Positions 1-5,193 of a stretch of 5,193 nt of DNA are shown here, piece after piece (position 1 is the first letter of the stretch; every line of letters starts with the position of its first letter). The notes beneath the pieces are model-generated. The model made no database searches. It saw nothing but the letters and a program-made list of their open reading frames with translations, and was not told where the DNA came from. The translations under genes were made by a program, and so were the position numbers. Origin of the DNA: Desulfotignum sp. (GTDB taxonomy: Bacteria; Desulfobacterota; Desulfobacteria; Desulfobacterales; Desulfobacteraceae); the NCBI GenBank assembly GCA_011390695.1, contig JAABRW010000094.1, positions 1 to 5,193 of the forward strand. Direction: 5' to 3'.

Positions 1-515
1 AATCTTGCCGCATACAGCTCATGACCGGCAATCTTATCGATGCAGGCCTGGATACGTTCCGGTGCTTCTTGAGCATGTTCATCATCCGGAAACTGCTCCA
101 TGAGCCGTTTGAACTGAGCCATGGCCTTCTTTGCCGGAGTGATGTCCCTGTCCACCGTATCCATCTGATTGAACCAGCACAGGCCGATTTGATTGATGAC
201 ATATGGAATGGCTTCATTTCTGGGGTGCATTCTTTCGAATTGATCATAGGCCGCGATGGCCTGATCATATTCTTTGAGTTGAAAATGGGCATCTGCAATT
301 TTCAACTCCGCCAGAATGGCATATTGGGAAAACGGATACCAGTCTTTCAGATCCGTGTACGCGGTAATCGCTGCTCTGTACTTTTCGCTCATGAATGCGG
401 AAGCCCCGTCGGCCGCCAGTTGATCCGCAGTTTTTTCCATTCGCCGGGGGCTGTCGAACAAAGCGCATCCAGACACCAGAAAAGCCAGACATATCAGACA
501 GATTATAGTTCTCAT
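1..515 (-). CDS. bamD: Outer membrane assembly lipoprotein BamD, C-terminus cut by left window edge
   Basis: BamD is the essential lipoprotein of the BAM complex, which folds beta-barrel proteins into the outer membrane from the periplasmic side. The frame is open from ATG at 515 to the window edge, giving 171 residues plus two bases; E. coli BamD is about 245 residues. Residues 1-16 form a lipoprotein signal peptide with a hydrophobic core, ending in lipobox VSGC with Cys17 as the lipidated residue; Ala at +2 fits outer-membrane sorting. TPR-like helices follow: residues about 41-65 (EKYRAAITAYTDL), 66-98 (ADAHFQLKEYDQAIAAYDQF) and a third region at 122-165. The DRDITPAKKAMAQF segment resembles the DRDPQHARAAF segment I recall from E. 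coli BamD. The start overlaps the trxB stop as ATGA and has no strong ribosome binding site, so translational coupling to trxB is likely. A generic TPR lipoprotein is the alternative; BamD fits better. Confidence 0.86.
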   Translation of the reverse strand, partial: MRTIICLICLAFLVSGCALFDSPRRMEKTADQLAADGASAFMSEKYRAAITAYTDLKDWYPFSQYAILAELKIADAHFQLKEYDQAIAAYDQFERMHPRNEAIPYVINQIGLCWFNQMDTVDRDITPAKKAMAQFKRLMEQFPDDEHAQEAPERIQACIDKIAGHELYAAR

Positions 516-1438
516 TTGATTGTGCTCTCAAGAAAGTGTTCAGCGGAAACAGCCGAAATGGCACCGTCGCCCACGGCGGTCGAAACCTGCCGCAATGGTG
601 TGTCTCTCACATCACCGGCAGCAAAGACCCCGGGGACACTGGTCTGCATTTTAGCATCAGTTCGGATAAATCCATAGGCATCGGTTTCTACCGAGTCATT
701 CAAAAAGTCCGTGTTGGGCAGAATCCCCACCCAGATGAAACACCCATCGGCTTTCAATGTTTTTGCCTCTCCGGTTTTGACATTTTTCACATGCACGCCT
801 TCAATACCAAAAAACCCGTCTACACCGGTGGCGACAGTATCCCAGATAAATTCGATTTTATCGTTGGCAAACGCTCTTTCCTGAAGAATTTTGGTGGCCC
901 GCAACTCGTCCCTGCGATGGATCAGATACACTTTTTTTACAAACTTTGTCAGGTAAATCGCTTCCTGTATCGCCGTATCTCCGCCCCCGATGGCCACCAC
1001 GGTTTTTTCCTTGAAAAACGGGGCGTCGCAGGTGGCGCAAAAAGAAATCCCTTTGCCCATAAACCGTTCTTCACCGATGCCAAGTTTTTTAGGAGACGCA
1101 CCCGAGGCAATAATCAGGCTTCTGGCTTTGATGCGTTTGTCCTGAAGCACCACTTCTTTGACATCCGGTGTCAAATTCAGAGAATGCACTTCAGCCGTGT
1201 CCATCTTCAGGCCCAATGATTCAGCCTGAAGTTTCATTTTTTCCGCCAGATCGAACCCGCTGATACCTTCGGGAAATCCCGGGTAGTTTTCAATCCAGTC
1301 GGTAACGATGATTTGTCCTCCGGGAACGGCTTTTTCAATGAGCAGCACATTCATTCTGGCTCTGGCAGCATAAAGTCCGGCGGTAAGTCCGGCCGGACCG
1401 GCACCGATAATTACAAGATCATAGTCGAAAGCGGTCAT
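512..1438 (-). CDS. trxB: Thioredoxin reductase (NADPH), low-molecular-weight bacterial type
   Basis: This cytoplasmic flavoenzyme passes electrons from NADPH through FAD and a redox-active disulfide to thioredoxin. The 308 residues match the usual length of about 310-320. Motifs appear in order: FAD-binding GAGPAG at 12-17, PGGQI at 39-43, redox-active CATC at 134-137, the second nucleotide fold GGGDTA at 151-156, HRRDELRA at 174-181 and the C-terminal FAD motif GDVRD at 275-279. The paired arginines of HRRxxxR normally contact the NADPH 2'-phosphate, so NADPH rather than NADH or ferredoxin is the expected donor. The ATG at 1438 is supported by AAGGAG (1452-1447), eight bases upstream and overlapping the trxA stop. 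An ATG at 1443 is out of frame and too close to that site. The gene lies 12 nt after trxA, so it is presumably co-transcribed with its own substrate, and it overlaps bamD by 4 nt. Confidence 0.97.
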   Translation of the reverse strand: MTAFDYDLVIIGAGPAGLTAGLYAARARMNVLLIEKAVPGGQIIVTDWIENYPGFPEGISGFDLAEKMKLQAESLGLKMDTAEVHSLNLTPDVKEVVLQDKRIKARSLIIASGASPKKLGIGEERFMGKGISFCATCDAPFFKEKTVVAIGGGDTAIQEAIYLTKFVKKVYLIHRRDELRATKILQERAFANDKIEFIWDTVATGVDGFFGIEGVHVKNVKTGEAKTLKADGCFIWVGILPNTDFLNDSVETDAYGFIRTDAKMQTSVPGVFAAGDVRDTPLRQVSTAVGDGAISAVSAEHFLESTIK

Positions 1439-1450
1439 GCCATGCTCTCC

Positions 1451-1777
1451 TTACAGGATCTTCTTGATGGTTTGTTCCAGTTTTTCCTTGGCGACCATGC
1501 CGGTGATCTGCTCGGCGATTTCACCATTTTTGAAAAAAATCAGAGTAGGGATCGCCTGAACACCATATTTGCTGGGGCTGAGGGGGTTTTCATCCACATT
1601 GATTTTGGCGAACGTCATCTGCTCGCCGTAGGTTTTTTCCAATGCTTCAACTGTGGGTGTAATGGCTTTGCAGGGGCCGCACCAGGGGGCCCAGAAATCG
1701 ACCATGATCGGTTTTTCTGATTTCAACACTTTTTCTTCGAATCCATCGTCGTCAATTTCAATGATTTTATCGGTCAT
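1451..1777 (-). CDS. trxA: Thioredoxin
   Basis: Thioredoxin is a small cytoplasmic dithiol carrier that reduces protein disulfides and supplies enzymes such as ribonucleotide reductase and peroxiredoxins. It is itself reduced by the TrxB encoded just downstream. The 108 residues cover one complete thioredoxin fold of standard size. The active site WCGPC is at 32-36 within FWAPWCGPCK. The buried Asp27 of the VDFWA strand is present, as are the cis-proline Pro77 in AIPT and the FKNG turn at 82-85. There is no signal peptide, so it is cytoplasmic. ATG at 1777 is preceded by TTAGGAT (AGGA at 1788-1785), about 7 nt away, a modest ribosome binding site. It is the first gene of the trxA-trxB-bamD unit; its roughly 66-nt leader carries the Rex-like palindrome described separately. 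Confidence 0.97.
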   Translation of the reverse strand: MTDKIIEIDDDGFEEKVLKSEKPIMVDFWAPWCGPCKAITPTVEALEKTYGEQMTFAKINVDENPLSPSKYGVQAIPTLIFFKNGEIAEQITGMVAKEKLEQTIKKIL

Positions 1778-1793
1778 TATTTTATCCTAATTG

Positions 1794-1811
1794 TTGTTAA
1801 TGGGTTAACAA
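1794..1811. promoter_or_regulatory. Rex-type operator palindrome in the trxA leader
   Basis: TTGTTAATGGGTTAACAA is a perfect 7-4-7 palindrome and matches the pattern TTGTTAAnnnnTTAACAA known for the NADH/NAD+-sensing repressor Rex; a TTGTGAA version is also common. It lies 16 nt upstream of the trxA start codon and about 33-50 nt downstream of the start site predicted from the TTGACA/TATATT promoter. Rex bound there could act as a roadblock. In RNA the same bases would form a 7-bp hairpin five nt before the AGGA ribosome binding site, so an RNA role cannot be excluded. No rex gene is in the window. Confidence 0.62.
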
Positions 1812-1829
1812 AAAGCTGTGCATGAATCA

Positions 1830-1838
1830 ATCATAACA
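1830..1838 (-). promoter_or_regulatory. Possible second trxA promoter, extended -10
   Basis: On the minus strand, TGTTATGAT reads as an extended -10 element: TG, one base, then TATGAT, which is five of six to consensus. There is no acceptable -35 box at 16-18 nt. If used, transcription would begin near 1823 and the Rex-like palindrome would lie at about +13 to +30, a more usual operator position. This is weaker evidence than for the upstream promoter. Confidence 0.35.
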
Positions 1839-1843
1839 CAATA

Positions 1844-1878
1844 TTGACAAATATAGGTGCACCAGGGATATTTGTCAA
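1844..1878. repeat. Perfect 11-bp inverted repeat spanning the trxA promoter
   Basis: The arms are TTGACAAATAT (1844-1854) and ATATTTGTCAA (1868-1878), separated by 13 nt that include the self-complementary GGTGCACC (1856-1863). The right arm carries the minus-strand -35 box and the left arm covers nearly all of the -10 box. It precedes the predicted transcription start, so it would act as DNA rather than as an RNA hairpin, either as a two-site operator or through promoter symmetry. The arms share TTGACAA/TTGTCAA with the palindrome upstream of perR, but with a different spacing. Confidence 0.6.
1850..1878 (-). promoter_or_regulatory. Sigma70-type promoter of trxA-trxB-bamD
   Basis: On the minus strand, TTGACA (1878-1873) is a perfect -35 hexamer. 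After exactly 17 nt comes TATATT (1855-1850), five of six to TATAAT. The predicted start is near 1843, giving a leader of about 66 nt before the trxA ATG. It lies downstream of the rbr terminator, so it should drive the trx unit independently. Consensus quality suggests a strong promoter that would need repression, consistent with the overlapping inverted repeat and the downstream Rex-like site. Confidence 0.72.
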
Positions 1879-1930
1879 ATAGTGAATGGATAGATGTGAC
1901 ATTTGTCGCCTGGTTTCAGATCGGGGGGTG

Positions 1931-1973
1931 AAAAATTCAGGCCCCGGAACCCTAAGATAACAGGGCCGGGGCC
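1931..1973 (-). terminator. Rho-independent terminator after rubrerythrin
   Basis: GGCCCCGG (1940-1947) pairs perfectly with CCGGGGCC (1966-1973). An inner CCCT/AGGG stem (1950-1953 with 1962-1965) continues it past a two-base AA bulge, closing an 8-nt loop. In the minus-strand transcript the stem is followed by TGAA and then five T (1935-1931); the plus-strand side has no T run, so the orientation is minus. It lies about 50 nt after the rbr stop codon and separates the perR-rbr unit from the trx promoter. The four-base gap before the T run may lower its efficiency. Confidence 0.78.
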
Positions 1974-2024
1974 AGGTTCGTCAAGATTGGAAAGTTTACG
2001 GGGTCAGCGGTTTCGGCAAAAAAA

Positions 2025-2600
2025 TTACCAGTTTTCTCCCAGTACCTCGAAATGGGCTTTTTCATGGGCGCATGCCGGGCACATGTCCGGGGCTTCAGAG
2101 CCTTCATGCAGATAGCCGCAGTTGCGACAGCGCCAGGTGACCGGCGCATCTTTTTTAAAGACTTTGCCGGCTTTAATATTGGCTGCCAGATCCTTATAGC
2201 GTTTGTCATGCTGTTTTTCCGCAACTGCGATGGCTTCAAACACTGCAGCAATCGCATCAAACCCTTCTTTTCTGGCAGTGGCGGCAAATCCCGGATACAT
2301 TTCGTTCCATTCGTAAGCCTCTCCTTCAGCCGCGGCTTTCAGGTTTTCAAGCGTGGTGCCGATGACGCCTGCCGGAAACGCTGCTGTGATTTCAACTTCA
2401 CCCCCCTCCAGGAATTTGAACAATCTTTTGGCATGCTCTTTTTCCTGGTTGGCGGTTTCAGTAAAAATGTCTGAAATTTGAACATATCCTTCTTTTTTGG
2501 CGGCACTGGCAAAATAGGTGTACCGGTTTCTGGCTTGGGATTCACCGGAAAACGCGGTTAAAAGATTTTTTTCAGTCTGGGTTCCTTTTAATGAGCTCAT
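2025..2600 (-). CDS. rbr: Rubrerythrin
   Basis: Rubrerythrin is a cytoplasmic non-haem iron peroxidase of anaerobes that reduces hydrogen peroxide to water, taking electrons from reduced rubredoxin or similar donors. The 191 residues match the classic two-domain form. An N-terminal four-helix ferritin-like domain (about 1-145) carries the diiron ligands in two repeats: Glu20 and ExxH (Glu53, His56), then Glu94/Glu97 and Glu128/His131. A C-terminal rubredoxin domain (about 153-191) has CRNC (Cys158, Cys161) and CPAC (Cys174, Cys177) for one Fe(Cys)4 site. All expected ligands are present, so the protein should be active. ATG at 2600 follows AAGGAG (2612-2607) at six nt. It lies 38 nt after perR in the same direction, the classic arrangement of a PerR-type peroxide regulator with its target, and is followed by a terminator at 1931-1973. 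Confidence 0.97.
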   Translation of the reverse strand: MSSLKGTQTEKNLLTAFSGESQARNRYTYFASAAKKEGYVQISDIFTETANQEKEHAKRLFKFLEGGEVEITAAFPAGVIGTTLENLKAAAEGEAYEWNEMYPGFAATARKEGFDAIAAVFEAIAVAEKQHDKRYKDLAANIKAGKVFKKDAPVTWRCRNCGYLHEGSEAPDMCPACAHEKAHFEVLGENW

Positions 2601-2638
2601 TTTTTTCTCCTTGAAAATGGTTCTAAAAAATTAAGATG

Positions 2639-3103
2639 TTATCCAACCGCCGTAACCTTGTCGGGGGCATGGTTTCGGCATCGGGCACAATATCCGGTCA
2701 GGCAGAGCCGTTTTCCGGTGATTGTGAATGAACGGGTGATGTCATCCGGCAGTTGAATGTGTTTCAGTTCCGGATCATGGAAATCAATGATGGTGTTGCA
2801 AGACAGACAGTAAAAGTGGTGATGTTCATCCAGGTTGGGATCAAACCGCCTGGGATCTCCCTGTCCTTCCACGACATCGATAATACGTATTCTGGCAAAG
2901 GTGAGCAGGGTGCGGTTCACCGTATCCAATGAGATGTTTGGAAAATCCGTGAGAAGCTGTTTATGGATTTTGTCTGCACAGGGGTGATCAGTTGCCTTTT
3001 TGAGTGCCTTGTAAACGGCAACCCGCTGAGGCGTGACCTTGAGCCCATGGGCTTTACACAATTGGGTGAACCGGTCCACATTGATTTCCTTTGTTTTATT
3101 CAT
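2639..3103 (-). CDS. perR: Fur-family peroxide-responsive repressor, PerR-like
   Basis: This is a dimeric metal-dependent repressor (154 residues from ATG at 3103). The N-terminal winged helix includes LKVTPQR (21-27) and recognition helix ISLDTVNRTLLTF (57-69). The C-terminal domain holds two CxxC pairs, Cys99/Cys102 and Cys139/Cys142, for structural zinc. Candidate sensing-metal ligands His40, Asp88, His94, His96 and Asp107 align with His37, Asp85, His91, His93 and Asp104 of B. subtilis PerR. Asp107 favours PerR over Fur, where Glu is usual. Asn63 replaces the Tyr normal in the TVY motif of this helix. The start is uncertain: ATG 3103 has no ribosome binding site and lies right at the predicted transcription start, so it would be leaderless. 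GTG 3079 has AAAGGA (3092-3087) at 7 nt and would give 146 residues. ATG 3160 would read through the promoter palindrome and is unlikely. The downstream rbr supports a peroxide-sensing role; I infer autoregulation through the palindrome at 3122-3139. Confidence 0.88.
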   Translation of the reverse strand: MNKTKEINVDRFTQLCKAHGLKVTPQRVAVYKALKKATDHPCADKIHKQLLTDFPNISLDTVNRTLLTFARIRIIDVVEGQGDPRRFDPNLDEHHHFYCLSCNTIIDFHDPELKHIQLPDDITRSFTITGKRLCLTGYCARCRNHAPDKVTAVG

Positions 3104-3110
3104 TCGAACA

Positions 3111-3139
3111 ATTAAATAGGATTGACAATCAATTGTCAA
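3111..3139 (-). promoter_or_regulatory. Sigma70-type promoter of perR-rbr
   Basis: On the minus strand, TTGACA (3139-3134) is followed after 17 nt by TTTAAT (3116-3111), five of six to TATAAT; the predicted start is near 3104. It lies in the 72-nt gap between aroB and the perR ATG. No convincing terminator separates aroB from perR, so some readthrough from the aro genes is possible. The position of this promoter argues against the longer perR start at 3160. Confidence 0.65.
3122..3139. promoter_or_regulatory. 18-bp palindromic operator upstream of perR
   Basis: TTGACAATCAATTGTCAA has perfect 8-bp arms around a two-base centre. It covers the -35 hexamer and part of the spacer of the predicted perR promoter, a good position for repression. 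Fur-family genes are commonly autoregulated, so PerR itself is the likely ligand. The even, two-base centre differs from the odd-centred 7-1-7 PerR box (TTATAATnATTATAA) and from the 19-bp Fur box, so the assignment rests on position and symmetry, not on a consensus match. Confidence 0.6.
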
Positions 3140-3175
3140 GAAAAAACTGAAATTGTTCATCGATTCTGGTGTAAA

Positions 3176-4213
3176 TCAAGAGACAAAGTTTTCTTGGATA
3201 AAGGCGGTGATCTCATTGAAATGGATTTTTTCCACCCGGGCGGACCCGATGGCTTCTAAAAAAACAAAAAACAAACCGTCTCCCTGTTTTTTTTTATCCT
3301 GTTTGACGGCACGATCGATTTTATCCGCCGCATAATTCAGATCAGTGGGCAATCCCAATCCCTGGAGCAGGCGGATGATTCGGTCGATATCCCGGCCACA
3401 AAGCTGTTTTTTGCCGTATGAAAACCGCGCCGCAGCAACCATACCCCGGGAGACCGCTTTGCCGTGGCCGGATGGATCCAGTTTTTCAATGGCATGGCCT
3501 AAGGTATGGCCGAAGTTCAGCTTTCGTCGTGCCCCGGATTCTTTTTCATCCTCCTGCACCACCCGGGCTTTGATGGCCACACAACGGGATATCAGGTGAA
3601 AAATGATTTCCGGATCCAGGGCCAGCGCTTTTTTTTGATTTTTTTCCAAAAACGTCAACAGGTCGCTATCTGCAATCAGCGCGTGTTTGACTATTTCGGC
3701 AAGGCCGTTGGAAATCTCAGGTGCCGGCAACGTGGTGAGCATTGCCGGGTCGCAGATCACAAACCGGGGCTGATTGAATACCCCGGCCATGTTTTTGTAA
3801 TCAGACACATTCACCCCGTTTTTCCCCCCGACACTGGCATCGACCTGTGACAGCAAAGAGGTGGAGACAAATCCAAAGGCCACCCCCCGCATGAAAACAG
3901 ATGCGACAAAACCTGTGATATCGCAGACAATGCCGCCGCCGATGCCTAAGATGAAAACCGATCGATCACACCCCAGTTCCATCAGCTGATTCAAAATGAA
4001 CGCCACCGTGGTCAGGGTTTTGATTTTTTCTCCGGTACCGATGCATATCACGGGTGCCTCAGGAAAAGCATGGGCATAATGTGCCTTGATGTTGTGATCA
4101 GTGATGATCACCAGGGACTGATCCGGAAGATAAGCGGCAATATCGGACAAATGCGCGCCCACATGAATCTCTGAAGCGCCCTGCTGGACCGCGATATGAT
4201 ACGTCTTTATCAC
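3176..4213 (-). CDS. aroB: 3-dehydroquinate synthase
   Basis: AroB converts DAHP, the product of the upstream enzyme, to 3-dehydroquinate. This is step two of the shikimate pathway in the cytoplasm, using NAD+ catalytically and a divalent metal. The 345 residues match the family's usual 340-370. NAD-binding GIGGGIVCDITGF is at 90-102, GGKNGVN at 129-135 and LAEIVKHALI at 171-180. LNFGHTLGHAIE is at 232-243. Expected metal ligands are Glu173, His236 and His250, all present. The usual HGEAV motif reads HGKAV here (250-254), a small substitution. The start is GTG at 4213, overlapping the aroF stop as GTGA, with no ribosome binding site visible, which indicates translational coupling. Three A runs on the coding strand (nine at 3287-3295, eight at 3629-3636, seven at 3639-3645) leave the frame intact. 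Confidence 0.96.
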   Translation of the reverse strand: MIKTYHIAVQQGASEIHVGAHLSDIAAYLPDQSLVIITDHNIKAHYAHAFPEAPVICIGTGEKIKTLTTVAFILNQLMELGCDRSVFILGIGGGIVCDITGFVASVFMRGVAFGFVSTSLLSQVDASVGGKNGVNVSDYKNMAGVFNQPRFVICDPAMLTTLPAPEISNGLAEIVKHALIADSDLLTFLEKNQKKALALDPEIIFHLISRCVAIKARVVQEDEKESGARRKLNFGHTLGHAIEKLDPSGHGKAVSRGMVAAARFSYGKKQLCGRDIDRIIRLLQGLGLPTDLNYAADKIDRAVKQDKKKQGDGLFFVFLEAIGSARVEKIHFNEITAFIQENFVS

Positions 4214-5193
4214 GATGATTCAATCACGGTACGGATATCGGTCAGTTTTTTCATGGTTTGTTCAAACTGGTCCGGATACAGCGACTGGCCCCCGTCACTC
4301 AGGGCTTCCTCCGGATGATTATGAACCTCTATCATCAGGCCGTCCGCTCCGAGTGCCGCAGAAGCACAGGCCAGGGGAATGACCAGGTCTCTGACACCGG
4401 CCGCATGGCTGGGATCCACGATAATGGGCAAATGGCTTTCTTTTTTCACTGCCGGTACCACGGACAGATCCAGAGTGTTTCTGCTGTGTCGAACAAACGT
4501 CCGGACCCCGCGCTCGCACAGAATCACGTTTGCGTTTCCTTCTTCCATGATATACTCCGCCGCCATGAGCCATTCCTGAAGCATGGCAGACATGCCCCGC
4601 TTCAGAATAATCGGTTTTTTCGCTTTTCCCGCCCGCCGCAGCAGTGTGAAGTTCTGCATGTTCCGTGTGCCGATCTGGATGACATCCGCACTGGCTTCCA
4701 CCATGTCAAATGTTTCCACATCCATCACCTCGGTTACCACGGGCAGTCCGGTTTCTTCTCTGACACGGGTTAAATATTCCAGTCCCTGCTGCCCAAGTCC
4801 CTGAAAAGAATAAGGAGATGTTCGAGGCTTGAACGCCCCGCCCCTGAACAGTTTGGCGCCCGCTTTTTTCACGGCTTTGGCAATGGCCAGCACCTGATCC
4901 AGGGATTCAACCGCACAGGGACCGGCAATGACCGGCATGGTGCCGTTGCCGAAAACCGCTTCCCCGACTCGGATCTGGGTGTTTTCCTGTCTGAATTCCC
5001 GGCTGACAAGCTTATAGGGTTTTGTCACCGGAATGACCTCCTTTACACCATCGAACCCCAGAAAGTGGCCGGCATCCACAGAGCCGCTGTTATACAGGAT
5101 TCCGATGGAAACCCGGTCTCCTCCGGGAATAGGCCTGGCAGTATACCCTTTTTTCTCAACCGCCGCAACAACAACCTGGATTTGATGATCCGT
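4210..5193 (-). CDS. aroF: 3-deoxy-7-phosphoheptulonate (DAHP) synthase, type I-beta, N-terminus cut by right window edge
   Basis: This enzyme condenses phosphoenolpyruvate with erythrose 4-phosphate to DAHP, the committed step of aromatic amino acid synthesis. The frame stays open to the right edge, giving 327 visible residues. Comparison with the 338-residue Thermotoga maritima enzyme, as I recall it, suggests only about nine residues plus the start are missing. Visible residues 1-60 match the N-terminal ferredoxin-like regulatory domain that mediates Tyr/Phe feedback inhibition in T. maritima. The TIM barrel follows after KPYKLVSREF: GPCAVES (metal-ligand Cys93), the PEP-site RGGAFKPRTSPYSFQGLG (117-134), QIGTRNMQNF, KPIILKRG, LCERGVRTF, DPSH (His263), EVH (Glu289) and SDGGQSL (Asp300). 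Cys93, His263, Glu289 and Asp300 are each nine less than the T. maritima ligands. A GTG at 5079 lies inside the regulatory domain and is not the start. It overlaps aroB by four bases. Confidence 0.95.
   Translation of the reverse strand, partial: TDHQIQVVVAAVEKKGYTARPIPGGDRVSIGILYNSGSVDAGHFLGFDGVKEVIPVTKPYKLVSREFRQENTQIRVGEAVFGNGTMPVIAGPCAVESLDQVLAIAKAVKKAGAKLFRGGAFKPRTSPYSFQGLGQQGLEYLTRVREETGLPVVTEVMDVETFDMVEASADVIQIGTRNMQNFTLLRRAGKAKKPIILKRGMSAMLQEWLMAAEYIMEEGNANVILCERGVRTFVRHSRNTLDLSVVPAVKKESHLPIIVDPSHAAGVRDLVIPLACASAALGADGLMIEVHNHPEEALSDGGQSLYPDQFEQTMKKLTDIRTVIESS

Noticed and set aside
265..564. Minus-strand frame of 99 codons at the trxB-bamD junction
   Set aside because: It is out of frame with both trxB and bamD, and its translation shows no family. 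The bamD frame through the same bases gives a lipoprotein signal and TPR helices.
1844..1872. Plus-strand promoter TTGACA, 17 nt, GATATT in the same inverted repeat
   Set aside because: The -10 box matches only four of six, it follows automatically from the symmetry, and it would only give antisense RNA toward rbr. There is no plus-strand gene to serve.
2639..3160. ATG at 3160 as the start of perR (173 residues)
   Set aside because: The extra 19 residues are encoded across the promoter palindrome, do not look like Fur-family sequence, and the ATG has no ribosome binding site.
3287..3645. Homopolymer runs in aroB (nine, eight and seven A on the coding strand) as possible programmed slippage sites
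   Set aside because: The frame is intact through all three, AroB is full length with all motifs, and lysine-rich AT-rich codon runs explain them.
21..4804. Plus-strand open frames, including 21-677, 536-1219, 1313-1720, 2052-2474 and 4258-4773
   Set aside because: Each lies antisense to a gene with clear family motifs on the minus strand. Their translations show no recognisable domain and they lack convincing ribosome binding sites, so they are shadows.
4210..5079. GTG at 5079 as the start of DAHP synthase (289 residues)
   Set aside because: The frame remains open to 5193, and the extra 38 residues match the N-terminal regulatory domain of the type I-beta family, so 5079 is internal.

Overview
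All seven genes in this 5.2 kb window lie on the minus strand. Reading with transcription, from the right edge to the left, they form three sets. (1) A 3-deoxy-D-arabino-heptulosonate 7-phosphate (DAHP) synthase (aroF type, cut by the right edge) overlaps 3-dehydroquinate synthase (aroB) by four bases. These are the first two steps of the shikimate pathway. (2) A PerR-like Fur-family repressor is followed after 38 nt by rubrerythrin (rbr), an oxidative-stress pair closed by a rho-independent terminator. (3) Thioredoxin (trxA), NADPH-thioredoxin reductase (trxB) and the outer-membrane assembly lipoprotein BamD (cut by the left edge) form a tight unit; trxB and bamD share an ATGA overlap.

The gene content suggests an anaerobic Gram-negative bacterium. 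BamD requires an outer membrane, and rubrerythrin with a PerR-type regulator is typical of strict anaerobes. Protein style and moderate GC fit a sulfate-reducing Desulfobacterota member, possibly Desulfobacteraceae, but this is inference; no marker gene in the window proves it. No mobile element, CRISPR array, tRNA or rRNA was seen.

The longest gene-free stretch, 1778-2024 (247 nt), holds the rbr terminator and a dense trx control region. That region contains a near-consensus sigma70 promoter (TTGACA, 17 nt, TATATT) whose two boxes sit in the arms of a perfect 11-bp inverted repeat. A possible extended -10 element follows, then a perfect palindrome matching the Rex operator pattern just upstream of the trxA ribosome binding site. 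The perR upstream region carries an 18-bp palindrome on the -35 box of another good promoter, suggesting autoregulation.

A coherent reading is that redox state controls this block: PerR senses peroxide and controls itself and rubrerythrin, while a NADH/NAD+ sensor (Rex) may control the thioredoxin system and, through the same transcript, BamD. The genes are all known families. The regulatory architecture is the part worth following up, and I see no previously undescribed system.
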